In this document: positions 37,169-46,869 of the stretch, one piece after another
Numbering within the stretch: position 1 is the first letter of the stretch
How the letters are laid out: each line of letters begins with the position of its first letter
Origin: Corynebacterium jeikeium
GTDB taxonomy: Bacteria; Actinomycetota; Actinomycetes; Mycobacteriales; Mycobacteriaceae
Assembly (NCBI GenBank): GCA_003955985.1
Contig: CP033784.1
Span: forward strand, 1-64,000
DNA: 64,000 nucleotides
Reading direction: 5' to 3'
Translations under genes and position numbers: made by a program
The notes under the pieces: model-generated
Database searches by the model: none
Told to the model about the DNA's origin: nothing
The model's input: only the letters and a program-made list of their open reading frames with translations

Positions 37169-38446
37169 TTACTCTTCGTCGAGATGCATCAGTGACATGA
37201 TGCGATCAAAGTCCTCGAGGTTGCCGAATTCGATAACGATTTTGCCCTTACGCTTGCCCATCTGGGCAGTCACCTTCGTATCAAAAGAATTGGACAGGCG
37301 GTCAGCCCAATTGTGAAGGACCTCCGGCTGCGGAGTGGGCTCGCGGTGCTGCTTTTTCGGTCGCTCGCCGGCATTGAGTAATGTCACTGCTTCTTCGGTC
37401 GCACGGACGGATAGTCCTTCAGCAACAATTCGCTCGGCGAGGCGCTGCTGTTCTTCCTTACCTGCCTTAACTCCAAGCAAGGCACGTGCGTGACCAGCCG
37501 ACAGAACACCGACCGCTACTCGTCGCTGTACCTCCACCGGCAACTGCAAGAGTCGAATCATGTTGGTAATAACGGGCCGCGAGCGACCGATTCGATCCGC
37601 CAGCTCTGCCTGAGTTACACCAAACTCTTCGAGTAGCTGCTGGTACGCAGCGGCCTCTTCGAGTGGGTTCAGCTGAACGCGATGGATGTTCTCTAGTAGG
37701 GCATCGCGAAGCATGTCCTGGTTTGGAGTATCGCGAACGATGGCGGGAATCGTGTCGACCCCAGCTCGCTGAGAAGCACGCCAGCGCCGTTCACCCATGA
37801 TGATTTCAAACTCGGGTTGCGGCGCGTTCGGATCTTCCTTGCGCGCTGCCTCGAGTGCGGCCGCACGACTATCCTCAGAGATTGGTCGTACGATAATCGG
37901 CTGCAATAGACCGAACTCACGAATAGAGTGAGCGAGCTCATTTAGGGGCTCCTCATCGAAGACCTCTCGTGGCTGCTTCGGGTTCGGCGTGATCAGCTTC
38001 AAGTTGATTTCGCGATAGGTCGCGCCAAACTCGTTTGCGGCCGAAGTGTCAACATCGGTCGGCTTGGCGCCGCTATGGTCCGCTACTCCCGATGTCGTCG
38101 AGGGCGATGTTTCACGTGAAACATCGCTACACTTACCAATAGTCTTATTGTCACTGTGACGTTTCTGCGCCTCATTGGTATGAGGTTTGCTCTGGCCGGA
38201 TTTTGCAGATTTTCCGGCGTTTTTCCCTTCAGTCAACGAGGTGCCGGATCCCGTCGCGGCTGCCCCCAGTACGTCGGCAACTCCGCTACTTCCAGGCTGC
38301 TTCGTCCCCTGGGTACGGCGGGGACCGAAGATAATATCCGCGGCACTCTCACCTACCGAGGGGTTAGCCGCCGGAGCAGTTGGGATCAGCGCGGCGATAC
38401 CGCGACCGAGCCCTCCCTTGCGGTTCTCCTTTTTTTGATTCGACAT
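37169..38446 (-). CDS. parB: Chromosome partitioning protein ParB
   Basis: 425 aa. A long variable N-terminus (1-140) starts with [14 protein letters not shown]. The CTPase/ParB domain contains [35 protein letters not shown] and [16 protein letters not shown] (the GERRxR clamp motif). The helix-turn-helix for parS is at about [28 protein letters not shown], and a C-terminal dimerisation domain follows. A perfect parS site lies inside the gene in the variable linker. It spreads on origin DNA and recruits SMC; in corynebacteria it also connects to DivIVA at the poles. Confidence 0.97.
   Translation of the reverse strand: MSNQKKENRKGGLGRGIAALIPTAPAANPSVGESAADIIFGPRRTQGTKQPGSSGVADVLGAAATGSGTSLTEGKNAGKSAKSGQSKPHTNEAQKRHSDNKTIGKCSDVSRETSPSTTSGVADHSGAKPTDVDTSAANEFGATYREINLKLITPNPKQPREVFDEEPLNELAHSIREFGLLQPIIVRPISEDSRAAALEAARKEDPNAPQPEFEIIMGERRWRASQRAGVDTIPAIVRDTPNQDMLRDALLENIHRVQLNPLEEAAAYQQLLEEFGVTQAELADRIGRSRPVITNMIRLLQLPVEVQRRVAVGVLSAGHARALLGVKAGKEEQQRLAERIVAEGLSVRATEEAVTLLNAGERPKKQHREPTPQPEVLHNWADRLSNSFDTKVTAQMGKRKGKIVIEFGNLEDFDRIMSLMHLDEE
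38108..38123. other. parS site within parB
   Basis: Perfect 16-bp palindrome TGTTTCACGTGAAACA. In the parB frame it encodes V-S-R-E-T in the non-conserved linker. Confidence 0.93.
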
Positions 38447-38467
38447 CGGTAACTACTCCTAGTGGCT

Positions 38468-39424
38468 TTAATTTGTCTCAGTGGAATTGGACGGGGTAGG
38501 GGAGGAAGCTGGTTTTTGCCCAATCGCACTTCCACCCGAAACTGCTGAATAGTCGCCACGCGTTGCCAATTCCTTCGCGGCGTCAAGATAAGCAACTGCG
38601 CCCCGAGACCCTGGATCGTAGGAAATTACGGTCTGCGAATATCCCGGCGCCTCCGATACCTTCACAGATCGAGGGATGAGATTACGTAGCACAACCTCAC
38701 CGAAGTAGTTACGAACCTCATTGGCAACTTCTTCCGAAAGCTTGGTGCGGCCATCGAACATAGTGAGCAGCACAGCAGAAATATGTAGCTCCGGATTGAG
38801 ATGCTGACGAATCATCTGCACGTTATTCATCAGCTGAGTCACACCCTCCAAGGCGTAAAACTCACACTGAATCGGGATCAAAACCTCGTTGGCGGCAGTC
38901 ATCGAATTCAGAGTCAACAGACCGAGCGAAGGAGGGCAGTCAATAATGAGAAAGTCAAAGCCGTTGTCAATCAGGTACTGATCTGACACTGCATCGAGAA
39001 GTCGGCGCTCACGGTTCAGGAGCGAGACCAGCTCAATCTCGGAGCCCGCCAAGTCCAATGTCGCTGGCACACAAAAGAGATTCTCAGATTCAGGGGAACG
39101 CTGGATGACATCGTCAATCTGTAGTTCGCCAATTAGAAGCTCATACGTCGACGGGGTCCCGGAAACATGCTCAATCCCCAGGGCCGTAGAAGCATTTCCC
39201 TGCGGGTCATTATCGATGACTAGCACCTTGAGACCATGCCGCGCGAGCGCCGACGCGATGTTGACTGCCGAAGTGGTCTTGCCCACGCCACCCTTCTGGT
39301 TGGCGATAGTAATACGGCGCGGGCGTTCGGGGCGTGGAAGCGATAAACGGTTCGGGGCCTTAACTTGCGCTGCCCGTTGAGCTGCCGCAGCGATGGGTGT
39401 GTCTTGCCAGGACTTCCGGCTCAT
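38468..39424 (-). CDS. parA: Chromosome partitioning ATPase ParA
   Basis: 318 aa. Deviant Walker A in RRITIANQKGGVGKTTSAVN, Walker A' DNDPQGNASTALG and Walker B FLIIDCPPSLGLLTLN. It is a dynamic DNA-bound ATPase moved by ParB-parS complexes to segregate the origins. parB follows after 21 nt, so the two form one operon. A parS site lies 130 bp upstream of the start codon. An ATG further into the frame is possible, but the residues before it align with other actinobacterial ParA proteins. Confidence 0.96.
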   Translation of the reverse strand: MSRKSWQDTPIAAAAQRAAQVKAPNRLSLPRPERPRRITIANQKGGVGKTTSAVNIASALARHGLKVLVIDNDPQGNASTALGIEHVSGTPSTYELLIGELQIDDVIQRSPESENLFCVPATLDLAGSEIELVSLLNRERRLLDAVSDQYLIDNGFDFLIIDCPPSLGLLTLNSMTAANEVLIPIQCEFYALEGVTQLMNNVQMIRQHLNPELHISAVLLTMFDGRTKLSEEVANEVRNYFGEVVLRNLIPRSVKVSEAPGYSQTVISYDPGSRGAVAYLDAAKELATRGDYSAVSGGSAIGQKPASSPTPSNSTETN

Positions 39425-39554
39425 TAACTATTCCCCTTACAAGCACAGCAATCACCAATCATGGCCACTGGAGTGCGAATAAAAACTTAGTAACTATCTG
39501 CAAAAGCGTAATCATCAAGCCCCAACAAGCGTTAGACGCCGACGATTGTGGAAA

Positions 39555-39570
39555 TGTTTCACGTGAAACA
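39555..39570. other. parS site upstream of parA
   Basis: Perfect TGTTTCACGTGAAACA in the 278-bp gap between parA and rsmG. The rest of this gap shows no gene. Confidence 0.93.
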
Positions 39571-39702
39571 TCCACCTTGGCCGGTAGGACTTTGCCATAC
39601 CGCGATACTTATCCCACTCTAGCCCGACGGCACTACGCGCCTCAATGTCGAAACCAAAACACAAGCGAACCGGCAGTGGAGTAGGGGAGGGGGACTTACA
39701 AC

Positions 39703-40443
39703 CTACTTCTTCTGAATAATCACGGCGTACGTCGAAGTTCCCAACACGGAACCGCCAACCTCTACAACGCGGGGATTAGTTCCCTTCGCCTTGGCAATAA
39801 GCTTTGCGTCCCGATCAATCTCCTCTTGCGCAGTTCCACCCTTCAGTGCAACCATCGCGCCTCCGGATTTAACTAAAGGAAGCGACCAGCCCGCCAATTT
39901 CCCAAGAGGGGCAACAGCGCGAGAAGTGACGACATCTACTTGGCCAACCTCAGCGCGAACCACTTTCTCCTCAGCGCGGCCGCGAACCACGGTCACATTG
40001 TCCAGCTCGAGATCTTCCACAACCTCGTTCAAGAAAGTCGTACGGCGCAGCAATGGTTCCACAAGAACCACCTTCAAATCTGGTCGTGCAAGAGCAAGCG
40101 GAATCCCGGGCAAGCCTGCCCCCGAACCAATGTCCGCAACTAGAAGCCCTTTGCCTATCGCTTCTCCAACTACCGCAGAATTGATAATGTGCCGATCCCA
40201 CAGCTTTGGAGTTTCACGTGGCCCAATCAAACCTCGGACTGTAGCCTCCTCAGCCAACCATGAATGGTAGCGGTATGCTCGATCGGCATTCCCTCCAAAC
40301 ACGGTATCTATCACCGAACGCAGATCCGGATCGACCAAACCTGCGGAGGCTTCTTGATTATCGACGTCTTTCGCGGAGTTACTCAACAGTTCCACTAACC
40401 TTTCCAATGGGGCAGCTGTGCCGTCACCCGTCGAGCTTTTCAT
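39703..40443 (-). CDS. rsmG: 16S rRNA (guanine-527-N7)-methyltransferase RsmG (GidB)
   Basis: 246 aa from ATG 40443 with AGGGG upstream; the frame is open further upstream through a parS site. SAM-binding VADIGSGAGLPGIPLAL, PKLWDRHIINS and VVTSRAVAPLGKL are the family signatures. It methylates G527 of 16S rRNA; loss gives low-level streptomycin resistance. All motifs are intact here. Confidence 0.95.
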   Translation of the reverse strand: MKSSTGDGTAAPLERLVELLSNSAKDVDNQEASAGLVDPDLRSVIDTVFGGNADRAYRYHSWLAEEATVRGLIGPRETPKLWDRHIINSAVVGEAIGKGLLVADIGSGAGLPGIPLALARPDLKVVLVEPLLRRTTFLNEVVEDLELDNVTVVRGRAEEKVVRAEVGQVDVVTSRAVAPLGKLAGWSLPLVKSGGAMVALKGGTAQEEIDRDAKLIAKAKGTNPRVVEVGGSVLGTSTYAVIIQKK

Positions 40444-40473
40444 TACCCCTAGTGTACGACAGTGCAACAGCCA

Positions 40474-40489
40474 TGTTTCACGTGAAACA
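40474..40489. other. parS site upstream of rsmG
   Basis: Perfect TGTTTCACGTGAAACA, 31 bp ahead of the rsmG start codon; it may overlap the rsmG promoter. Confidence 0.93.
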
Positions 40490-40587
40490 TTGACCGGAGT
40501 TGGATGCCAAACTCCAGGCCCCACAGAAAATTACATGCCTGTAATAACAGCGACGTTGTCTGCGCGATAGAGTACCAAGGCAAGCAA

Positions 40588-40616
40588 AAACGCCCCGCAT
40601 CAACTGCGGGGCGTTT
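40588..40616 (-). terminator. Intrinsic terminator after yidC
   Basis: A perfect 12-bp stem (AAACGCCCCGCA / TGCGGGGCGTTT) with a 5-nt loop; on the minus strand it is followed by more T residues. It separates rpmH-rnpA-yidD-yidC from rsmG-parA-parB. Confidence 0.9.
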
Positions 40617-40658
40617 CGATTAATTAACTTATGTAGACGAAGGGCGATTCCACTTCAG

Positions 40659-41807
40659 CTATTTCTTTTTCCGCTTCCGGTTCTTCCGATTTGCGGGTTT
40701 CTGTCCTGGCGCTGGCTTCGAGACTGGGCCCTGCTGTCCCTTCCCCGAATTACCATCCGGAAGATGGCTAGAAGCCTTGTTCGCTGCAGAGGCCTGACCG
40801 GACTGCGCCTGCTGCGCATTCTGCGCTGCCTGACGCTTGCCACCCTTCTTCGGATTGATTGGCTTCTGGCCAACCTTCGGAGCGAGCTTCTCCTGTGCCT
40901 CGCGCTTGGCAGCCTTCTTAGCTGCGACAGCTTCCTTCTCTTCCTCATCCAGCTTGCCGAAGATGTAGCGCTGCTGGAAGTAGGTCCAGACGTTGTTAGT
41001 CACCATGTAGACAAGAAGGCCGATGTGCCAGAAAGCACCGGTAACAAGAATCATGATTGGGAAGAACCAAAGCATCATCTTGTTCATCATGTCCATCTGC
41101 TGACCCATAACGCCTTCCTGGCGCTTCACCAGACCGGCTTCCTGGCGGGCACGCGTGCGGTCAACAGACATGCGAGCGTTGAAGTGCGTTGCAAGTGCCG
41201 CGATAACAATCAGCGGAATGGCAACGATCATGATGTCCATGCGGGTGAAGTCCGCAGGCGTACCAGGCACAGTAAAGGCTGCGTATTGATCCTCACCCAT
41301 ACCAACCGAACTGGACAGTGGAGCATTGAGCACACGAGCCAGCAGGAAGGACCGCACCTCATCTACACCGAAGACGTAGTTAGGCGTATTCCAGTTCTGC
41401 TCCACCGACATGCCGAGCGCATTGCCCGTCGTACCCGTTCGGTTGAACGAACGCAGCACGTGGAAAAGGCCAATGAACACAGGCATCTGAACCAGAATCG
41501 GCAGACAGCCGCCGAGCGGGTTGACACCCATTTCCTTCTGTAGCTGGCGCATAGCAAGAGCCTGAGCCTGCTGATCGTTCTTGTACTTCTCCTTGATGGC
41601 CTGCATCTCAGGAGCGAGCTGCTGCATCTTGATGGCAGAACGCTGCTGGTTCAGCATCGGCTTAAACAGGAGGATACGGATGGTGACCACAAGCAAAATA
41701 ATGGCCAGCACCCAGGAGATACCCGAGGAGGGATCGAATAGGAAACCTGAGGCCTTATGCCAGAACCACAGGATGGCCGAAATCGGCACATACACGAAAT
41801 TGAGCAC
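40659..41807 (-). CDS. yidC: Membrane protein insertase YidC
   Basis: 382 aa of the short Gram-positive/actinobacterial Oxa1 type. Membrane segments lie near 5-20, 30-52 (SWVLAIILLVVTIRILLF), 100-120 and 235-290. The charged hairpin QQRSAIKMQQLAPEMQAIKEKYKNDQQ is typical. The C-terminal 100 residues form a basic Gln/Ala/Lys tail (ending KNRKRKKK) that can contact ribosomes. It inserts membrane proteins alone or with SecYEG. It belongs to the rpmH-rnpA-yidD-yidC group. Confidence 0.95.
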   Translation of the reverse strand: MLNFVYVPISAILWFWHKASGFLFDPSSGISWVLAIILLVVTIRILLFKPMLNQQRSAIKMQQLAPEMQAIKEKYKNDQQAQALAMRQLQKEMGVNPLGGCLPILVQMPVFIGLFHVLRSFNRTGTTGNALGMSVEQNWNTPNYVFGVDEVRSFLLARVLNAPLSSSVGMGEDQYAAFTVPGTPADFTRMDIMIVAIPLIVIAALATHFNARMSVDRTRARQEAGLVKRQEGVMGQQMDMMNKMMLWFFPIMILVTGAFWHIGLLVYMVTNNVWTYFQQRYIFGKLDEEEKEAVAAKKAAKREAQEKLAPKVGQKPINPKKGGKRQAAQNAQQAQSGQASAANKASSHLPDGNSGKGQQGPVSKPAPGQKPANRKNRKRKKK

Positions 41808-41893
41808 GGTCTAAGATCACTCCGTTCTTTAGGGGACAGCGCACTCGCGCCTTCGTCTACAAAGCCCCGTCAAAGGCTAAGCATTACTAGAGG

Positions 41894-42226
41894 TTACCTG
41901 TGCATTCGCCTCAACCACGAACCCAGGCCGGGGAATGTGGCAGGAACTGGATCCCAGCCACCCGGATGCCAGGGTGCGCAACGGAAGATGCGCAAGAAAG
42001 TCAGCCACAGGCCACGAATAGCTCCGAAACGGCGCACAGCCTCAAGACCATATGCGGAGCACGTCGGTTCAAAACGACATGTGCTCGTGGGCTTCAGATT
42101 AGAGATACGACGGCGGTAGAAGAGAATCGCCCTCTCAGCCACACGTGCGCCGGGGGTCTGAGCGAGGGGGCCGTCGTCAAGCGAATTAGCGCCGACGTTC
42201 GTATGTGGCGAGTGCCGATTGCACAT
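41894..42226 (-). CDS. yidD: Membrane protein insertion efficiency factor YidD
   Basis: 110 aa from ATG 42226, overlapping the 3' end of rnpA by 41 bp; the frame could start further upstream. The family core is [55 protein letters not shown], with the three conserved Cys. It is a small amphipathic protein on the inner membrane side that supports YidC. The start is uncertain; the gene is not. Confidence 0.9.
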   Translation of the reverse strand: MCNRHSPHTNVGANSLDDGPLAQTPGARVAERAILFYRRRISNLKPTSTCRFEPTCSAYGLEAVRRFGAIRGLWLTFLRIFRCAPWHPGGWDPVPATFPGLGSWLRRMHR

Positions 42227-42566
42227 CGTGGGACAGCTCCTGGCTGGTGGCTGTGGCAGATGCAGGCAGCGCGCGAACGACAATGTCCATGGTGGACGGA
42301 AGATTCTGCGCGGCCGCGGCCATAACATGGCGGAGCCTGCGGGATACAGCGTGACGAGTCACGGCGTTGCCCACAGCTTTAGATACGACAAGACCGACAC
42401 GCGGACCACCAAACCTGGCAATCTGCGTATCGGTCTTATCTTCACCGCCAGAAGCGGCGGTGTCACGAATATGCAAGACCAAGGTCTTGCGTCCGATTCG
42501 GCGTCCACGTCGTACGGTGACCGTGAAGTCACGCGAAGAACGCAGCTTATTGCTCTGAGGGAGCAC
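42186..42566 (-). CDS. rnpA: Ribonuclease P protein component
   Basis: 126 aa. [23 protein letters not shown] opens the protein and the RNR motif region appears as [22 protein letters not shown]. It binds the catalytic RNA of RNase P for tRNA 5' maturation; rnpB is not in this window. It lies 20 nt after rpmH. Confidence 0.95.
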   Translation of the reverse strand: MLPQSNKLRSSRDFTVTVRRGRRIGRKTLVLHIRDTAASGGEDKTDTQIARFGGPRVGLVVSKAVGNAVTRHAVSRRLRHVMAAAAQNLPSTMDIVVRALPASATATSQELSHDVQSALATYERRR

Positions 42567-42586
42567 CGAAATCGGTGTCCTCTTGC

Positions 42587-42724
42587 TTAAGCGGACAGGC
42601 GGGCACGGCCCTTGCTGCGGCGTGCTGCCACAACGGCGCGACCGGAACGGGTACGCATACGGGTACGGAAGCCGTGCACGCGTGCACGACGGCGGTTATT
42701 CGGCTGGAACGTCCGCTTCGACAC
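42587..42724 (-). CDS. rpmH: 50S ribosomal protein L34
   Basis: 45 aa from GTG 42724 ([20 protein letters not shown]...), with AAGGAG upstream. It is a highly basic, canonical L34. It is transcribed away from dnaA; the 694-bp gap between them holds part of oriC. Confidence 0.97.
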   Translation of the reverse strand: MSKRTFQPNNRRRARVHGFRTRMRTRSGRAVVAARRSKGRARLSA

Positions 42725-43082
42725 GGTTGACACTCCTTGAAACTCAAACGACCACGAGTCCACGCTGAACACACCGCAGTAAACTCCTCGCTTCGAGTGC
42801 GAGGCAGCGATGCGTCTGACGCATTCCCGTGATGCACGGAAAAATTACTTACCGACAGATTGAAAGCTACATGCGTTCTGTCGGGTCCAAGCACAAGCTC
42901 GGACTCATATCTCAATGGATATGAAACACCCAGATAGGTTACGTCGAATCGAGCGAGAAATTCAAATCAACACGCCGGATTTACCTGGAGAATCATTTTC
43001 CAAGTTTTCCGACGGTACCGATGTTGACCTGTGGAAATACTAACCTATGCACTGCAATCCACAGGGCGTTTATCCCATCAGC

Positions 43083-43236
43083 TGTGGATAACTTCCACAC
43101 CATGAATCACAGCGAGCAGGGGAAATAACGTGTTTACCTAGGTAAACGCAGACTAGGGGGCTATTTTTCATTGTGGGCAAACTGTGGATAAACTGTTAGT
43201 CAATTAGCGACAAGGTTTATCCACAGGTGTGGACAA
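43083..43236. other. oriC: oriC, rpmH-dnaA part: DnaA boxes
   Basis: The rpmH-dnaA gap contains TGTGGATAA at 43083 and 43183, TTATCCACA at 43217 and TGTGGACAA at 43228, with TGTGGGCAA at 43172 as a weaker box. The promoters of rpmH and dnaA must lie in the same gap; nothing coding is seen in it. Confidence 0.85.
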
Positions 43237-43418
43237 ACATGTGGAAGTCCTGCTCGGGGCGTATAGCACCTTGTGTAGAAACACCCCACAGGGCGAATTA
43301 CAAGAAATAGCCCCCAAATGGGCAGATATGGCGCTCTCGCCATGCCAAAAACACTCCACAAAAACAGGTCGCCTCGATAAATTTGATGAACGTAAACATG
43401 TAAAAGGACATTCACACA

Positions 43419-45167
43419 GTGAGCGAACAACCAGAATTGCCAGGTGGACTCTGGGAGCAGGTCGTTTCTATCCTGACTTCACCAGAAGGTGCGCCGGAGT
43501 TGGGCATTGCACCACTACGCCCGCCACACAAGGCACTGCTGCGGTCAGTGACGCACACTGGTGACTTTCCAGGTTTTTTCCTGCTCAGCACTCAATCGCC
43601 AGTGGTGCAGGCACTGGTAAAAGAAGAGCTCAAGGGCATTATCGAGGCCGTCTTAGCCTCGCTGACCGGCGAGGAGTTGGAAACGGTCATCACCGTTGCC
43701 GATCCTGCTGACGACGCTGAAGATAGCCAGGCAGCAGAGACCACTCAACCATCTGCACAGCACTCGGGGCAGATGCCATCTGCAGCTTCGCGTCCGCAGC
43801 AGGCTCAGCGTCAACAGCCAAACCAGCAGCACCAACAGCAATCTGGCCGCAACTACCCGTTCCCCAGTGCAGATGCGAATGACTTCAATCGCCACGAGCA
43901 GCACCAGGGATCGACGCAGACGCCACAGGTGCCGCAGACACACCAGCAGAATGTCCATAATCAGCAGAGTGCCCAGTCACAGCACCGATCGATGGACGCA
44001 GTGGATTCAATGGCGCAGGGGCTTTCGCACTCATCTGCCGAGAATCCGATGACTATTGCTGATCAGCGCCAGGTCACAAGTCCTTTCCGCTCCGAGAGCC
44101 ACGGCACTCCAACCGAGATGAGCATGCCTTTCGAGGAGCCCACCCTCAACCCGAACTACACCTTCGAAACCTTTGTTATTGGTCCGCAGAATAAGTTCGC
44201 CGCCGCAGCCGCCGTCGCTGTTGCAGAGTCTCCGGGGCGCACCTACAACCCGCTGTTTATCTCCGGCGGTTCGGGTCTTGGCAAGACGCACCTGCTCCAC
44301 GGCATTGGTCACTACGCCAAGCATTTGTACCCTAACCTGCGGGTTCGTTACGTTTCTTCGGAAGAGTTCACCAACGACTTCATTAATTCCGTGCGTGACG
44401 ACGCCCAGGAATCCTTCAAGCGTCGCTACCGCGATTTGGACATGCTCATCATCGATGACATCCAGTTCTTGGAGGGCAAGGAAGGTACACAGGAAGAGTT
44501 CTTCCATACGTTCAATGCCCTGCACCAGTCCAATCACCAAATTGTGCTGTCGTCGGACCGCCCACCACGCGAGCTTAAGACCCTGGAGGATCGCCTTCGT
44601 ACCCGCTTCCAGTGGGGGCTCAATCCGGATCTGCAATACCCGGACTTGGAGACGCGAATCGCAATTCTGTCGAAGAAGGCACAGCTGTCTGATTTGGTCG
44701 TTCCGCATGATGTACTCCAGTACATCGCGGAGAACACCTCGTCTTCTATTCGTGAGCTCGAGGGGCGTCTACTGCAGATTAGCGCTCACGCATCCATGAT
44801 TCATGAGCCTGTGACCTTGAAGTTTGCGCAGGAGATCCTCGGTGCCGACGAAATCGAGGTGCAGATTACCCCGGAGATCATCATCTCCACCACCGCTGAG
44901 TACTTCGACCTAACGGTTGCGGATTTGGTGGGCCCGGGTAAGACTCGCCCGGTCGCTCATGCTCGCCAGATCGCGATGTACTTGACAAGGTCCTTCACTG
45001 AGCTTTCGTTGCCGTCGATTGGCCGGGAGTTCGGAAATCGTGACCATTCGACGGTTTTGCACGCTGAACGCAAGATTGTTAAGGAAATTCAGGAGAAGAA
45101 GCCCTCAAAGGACCAGGTCAACGACCTGACTACACGCATTCGAGACCGAGCTCGCGGCACGGCTTAA
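43419..45167 (+). CDS. dnaA: Chromosomal replication initiator DnaA
   Basis: 582 aa from GTG 43419. Domain I is at 1-90; a long Gln/Ser/His-rich domain II lies at about 105-245. Domain III has Walker [14 protein letters not shown] and Walker [19 protein letters not shown]. Domain IV carries the DNA-binding signature [22 protein letters not shown]-DnaA opens oriC and also acts as a transcription factor. The Gln-rich linker is longer than in Bacillus or E. coli, as usual in actinobacteria. Confidence 0.98.
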   Translation: MSEQPELPGGLWEQVVSILTSPEGAPELGIAPLRPPHKALLRSVTHTGDFPGFFLLSTQSPVVQALVKEELKGIIEAVLASLTGEELETVITVADPADDAEDSQAAETTQPSAQHSGQMPSAASRPQQAQRQQPNQQHQQQSGRNYPFPSADANDFNRHEQHQGSTQTPQVPQTHQQNVHNQQSAQSQHRSMDAVDSMAQGLSHSSAENPMTIADQRQVTSPFRSESHGTPTEMSMPFEEPTLNPNYTFETFVIGPQNKFAAAAAVAVAESPGRTYNPLFISGGSGLGKTHLLHGIGHYAKHLYPNLRVRYVSSEEFTNDFINSVRDDAQESFKRRYRDLDMLIIDDIQFLEGKEGTQEEFFHTFNALHQSNHQIVLSSDRPPRELKTLEDRLRTRFQWGLNPDLQYPDLETRIAILSKKAQLSDLVVPHDVLQYIAENTSSSIRELEGRLLQISAHASMIHEPVTLKFAQEILGADEIEVQITPEIIISTTAEYFDLTVADLVGPGKTRPVAHARQIAMYLTRSFTELSLPSIGREFGNRDHSTVLHAERKIVKEIQEKKPSKDQVNDLTTRIRDRARGTA

Positions 45168-45228
45168 AAACCTTGGGCTCGGCGTGCGGAATTCTTGTTA
45201 TTAACTGCGGTTTTTCCGTGCACAGAGC

Positions 45229-45440
45229 TGTGGACAACTCGTAAATTTTGTGGATGAAAGATGAAGCCCGAACACTATCCACAGACACCCCAAGTTATCC
45301 ACAGTTAGACGCACTGGTTATCCACAGCGCGAAATCAGTGAAGACCAGCGGGAATCATGTAATTTCACAATGTGCACACCCCCTATTACTACTCCCGACT
45401 TTAAAAATCTCTAGAAACTTCTAGATAAAAGGGGGCCAGC
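45229..45440. other. oriC: oriC, dnaA-dnaN part: dense DnaA boxes and AT-rich stretch
   Basis: Boxes in about 100 bp: TGTGGACAA (45229), CTATCCACA (45275), TTATCCACA (45295) and TTATCCACA (45318), all on one face or its inverse. An AT-rich stretch follows at about 45353-45440, including the palindrome TCTAGAAACTTCTAGA. This is the expected form of an origin with its unwinding element. Confidence 0.85.
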
Positions 45441-45669
45441 GCACAACCTCTGGCAAGCAACCTCTCGCGCACAACTTCATAAATGCCAAGAACGAGCAAG
45501 AACTAGGATTAAGCACTAGACGGACTACAAGAATGCCAGTGAGGTCTTTGGCAGTCTGCAGTAGAGTTGTACGATGGAATCTTTGTAACTCCAGTCATGT
45601 GCGCTGACATAGCGTGCTGACAACACAAAAGACGGCTAATAACAGACATCCAATACCGGTGGAGGAACG

Positions 45670-46860
45670 ATGGAGCAGACCGAAGTCCGTATTCGCGCGG
45701 CTAAGGACGATCTCGCGGGTGCGGTGAGCTGGGTTGCTCGTAACCTGCCTGCACGCCCGACTCAGCCGATTCTGCGTGGCATGATTTTTCTCGCGGATGA
45801 CAATGGTCTGCAGCTCGCTGGCTATGACTACGAGGTCTCGACTCAGATTCGTATTAGCGCAGAGGTCGATGAGCCCGGTCGCTTCGCCGTCAATGGCAAG
45901 TTGGTTTCTGACATTGTCTCTAAGCTGCCGAATAAGCAGGTAGAGATGCACTTTGATGGCACGAAGGTCATCGTTCGCTGTGGTTCTTCCCGCTTCGAGC
46001 TACCAAGCCTGACCTTGGAGGATTACCCTCAGCTACCAGAAGCTCCGGCTGCTACCGGCACTGTCGATGCCGCTCTGTTGGCTGAGGCTATTGGTCAGGT
46101 CGCTATCGCTGCCGGCAAGGATGAGTCGCTGCCGATGCTGACCGGCATCCGGATGGAAACCGAAGGTAACGAGGTCACTCTCGCTGCCACCGACCGTTTC
46201 CGCCTGGCGGTTCGCAGTTTCGAGTGGGAGCAGATCCCGGAGGGGGAGACCAAGCTGCTCATCCCGGCAAAGACCTTCGCGGAGACTGCCCGCACTCTCG
46301 ATACCACTTCCAGCGAGCCAGTGACCTTGGCATTCGGCGACGGATCTGATGATCGTGAGGTCGGCTCCGAAGGTCTGCTGGCTATCCTCGCCGATCCTCG
46401 TCGCACTACCACGCGACTGCTGGACGCCGAGTTCCCGAAGTTCCGTCCGCTGCTGCCGAAGCAGCATTCCTCCATGGCTGTTGCTCGTGTTGACCAGCTG
46501 CAGGATGCCATCCGTCGTGTGTCTCTGATGGCGGATCACGGTGCGCAGATTCGCATGGACTTCTCCGACGGCCAGGTTGTCCTTTCCGCTCATGGCGACG
46601 AGGTCGGTCACGCAGAAGAGACTGTGGCCTGCAACTTCTATGGGGAACCACTTCTGATCGCCTTCAACCCGCAGTACCTGCTCGAGGGGCTCAGCGCTGT
46701 TCGCTCCCACCGCGTTCTGCTGGGCTTTACGCAGCCGTCGCGTCCCGCGATTCTCATTCCAGAGCCGGAAGCTATCCCGGAGCTCGGTGAGGACGGCTTC
46801 TACCCAACGCCGGAGACCGACTTCACTTACCTGCTGATGCCTGTGCGCCTGCCGGGCTAG
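45670..46860 (+). CDS. dnaN: DNA polymerase III beta sliding clamp
   Basis: 396 aa from ATG 45670 with GGAGGA upstream. Three clamp domains; AIAAGKDESLPMLTGIRME and TDRFRLAVRSFEW are in domain II and the C-terminus ends YLLMPVRLPG, as in all DnaN proteins. It is a ring-shaped processivity factor loaded around DNA. recF starts 9 bp downstream. Confidence 0.97.
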   Translation: MEQTEVRIRAAKDDLAGAVSWVARNLPARPTQPILRGMIFLADDNGLQLAGYDYEVSTQIRISAEVDEPGRFAVNGKLVSDIVSKLPNKQVEMHFDGTKVIVRCGSSRFELPSLTLEDYPQLPEAPAATGTVDAALLAEAIGQVAIAAGKDESLPMLTGIRMETEGNEVTLAATDRFRLAVRSFEWEQIPEGETKLLIPAKTFAETARTLDTTSSEPVTLAFGDGSDDREVGSEGLLAILADPRRTTTRLLDAEFPKFRPLLPKQHSSMAVARVDQLQDAIRRVSLMADHGAQIRMDFSDGQVVLSAHGDEVGHAEETVACNFYGEPLLIAFNPQYLLEGLSAVRSHRVLLGFTQPSRPAILIPEPEAIPELGEDGFYPTPETDFTYLLMPVRLPG

Positions 46861-46869
46861 TTTGCGGCT

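Noticed and set aside
40211..40224. Partial parS (GTTTCACGTGGCCC) inside rsmG
   Set aside because: Only one half of the palindrome is kept; ParB binding is unlikely.
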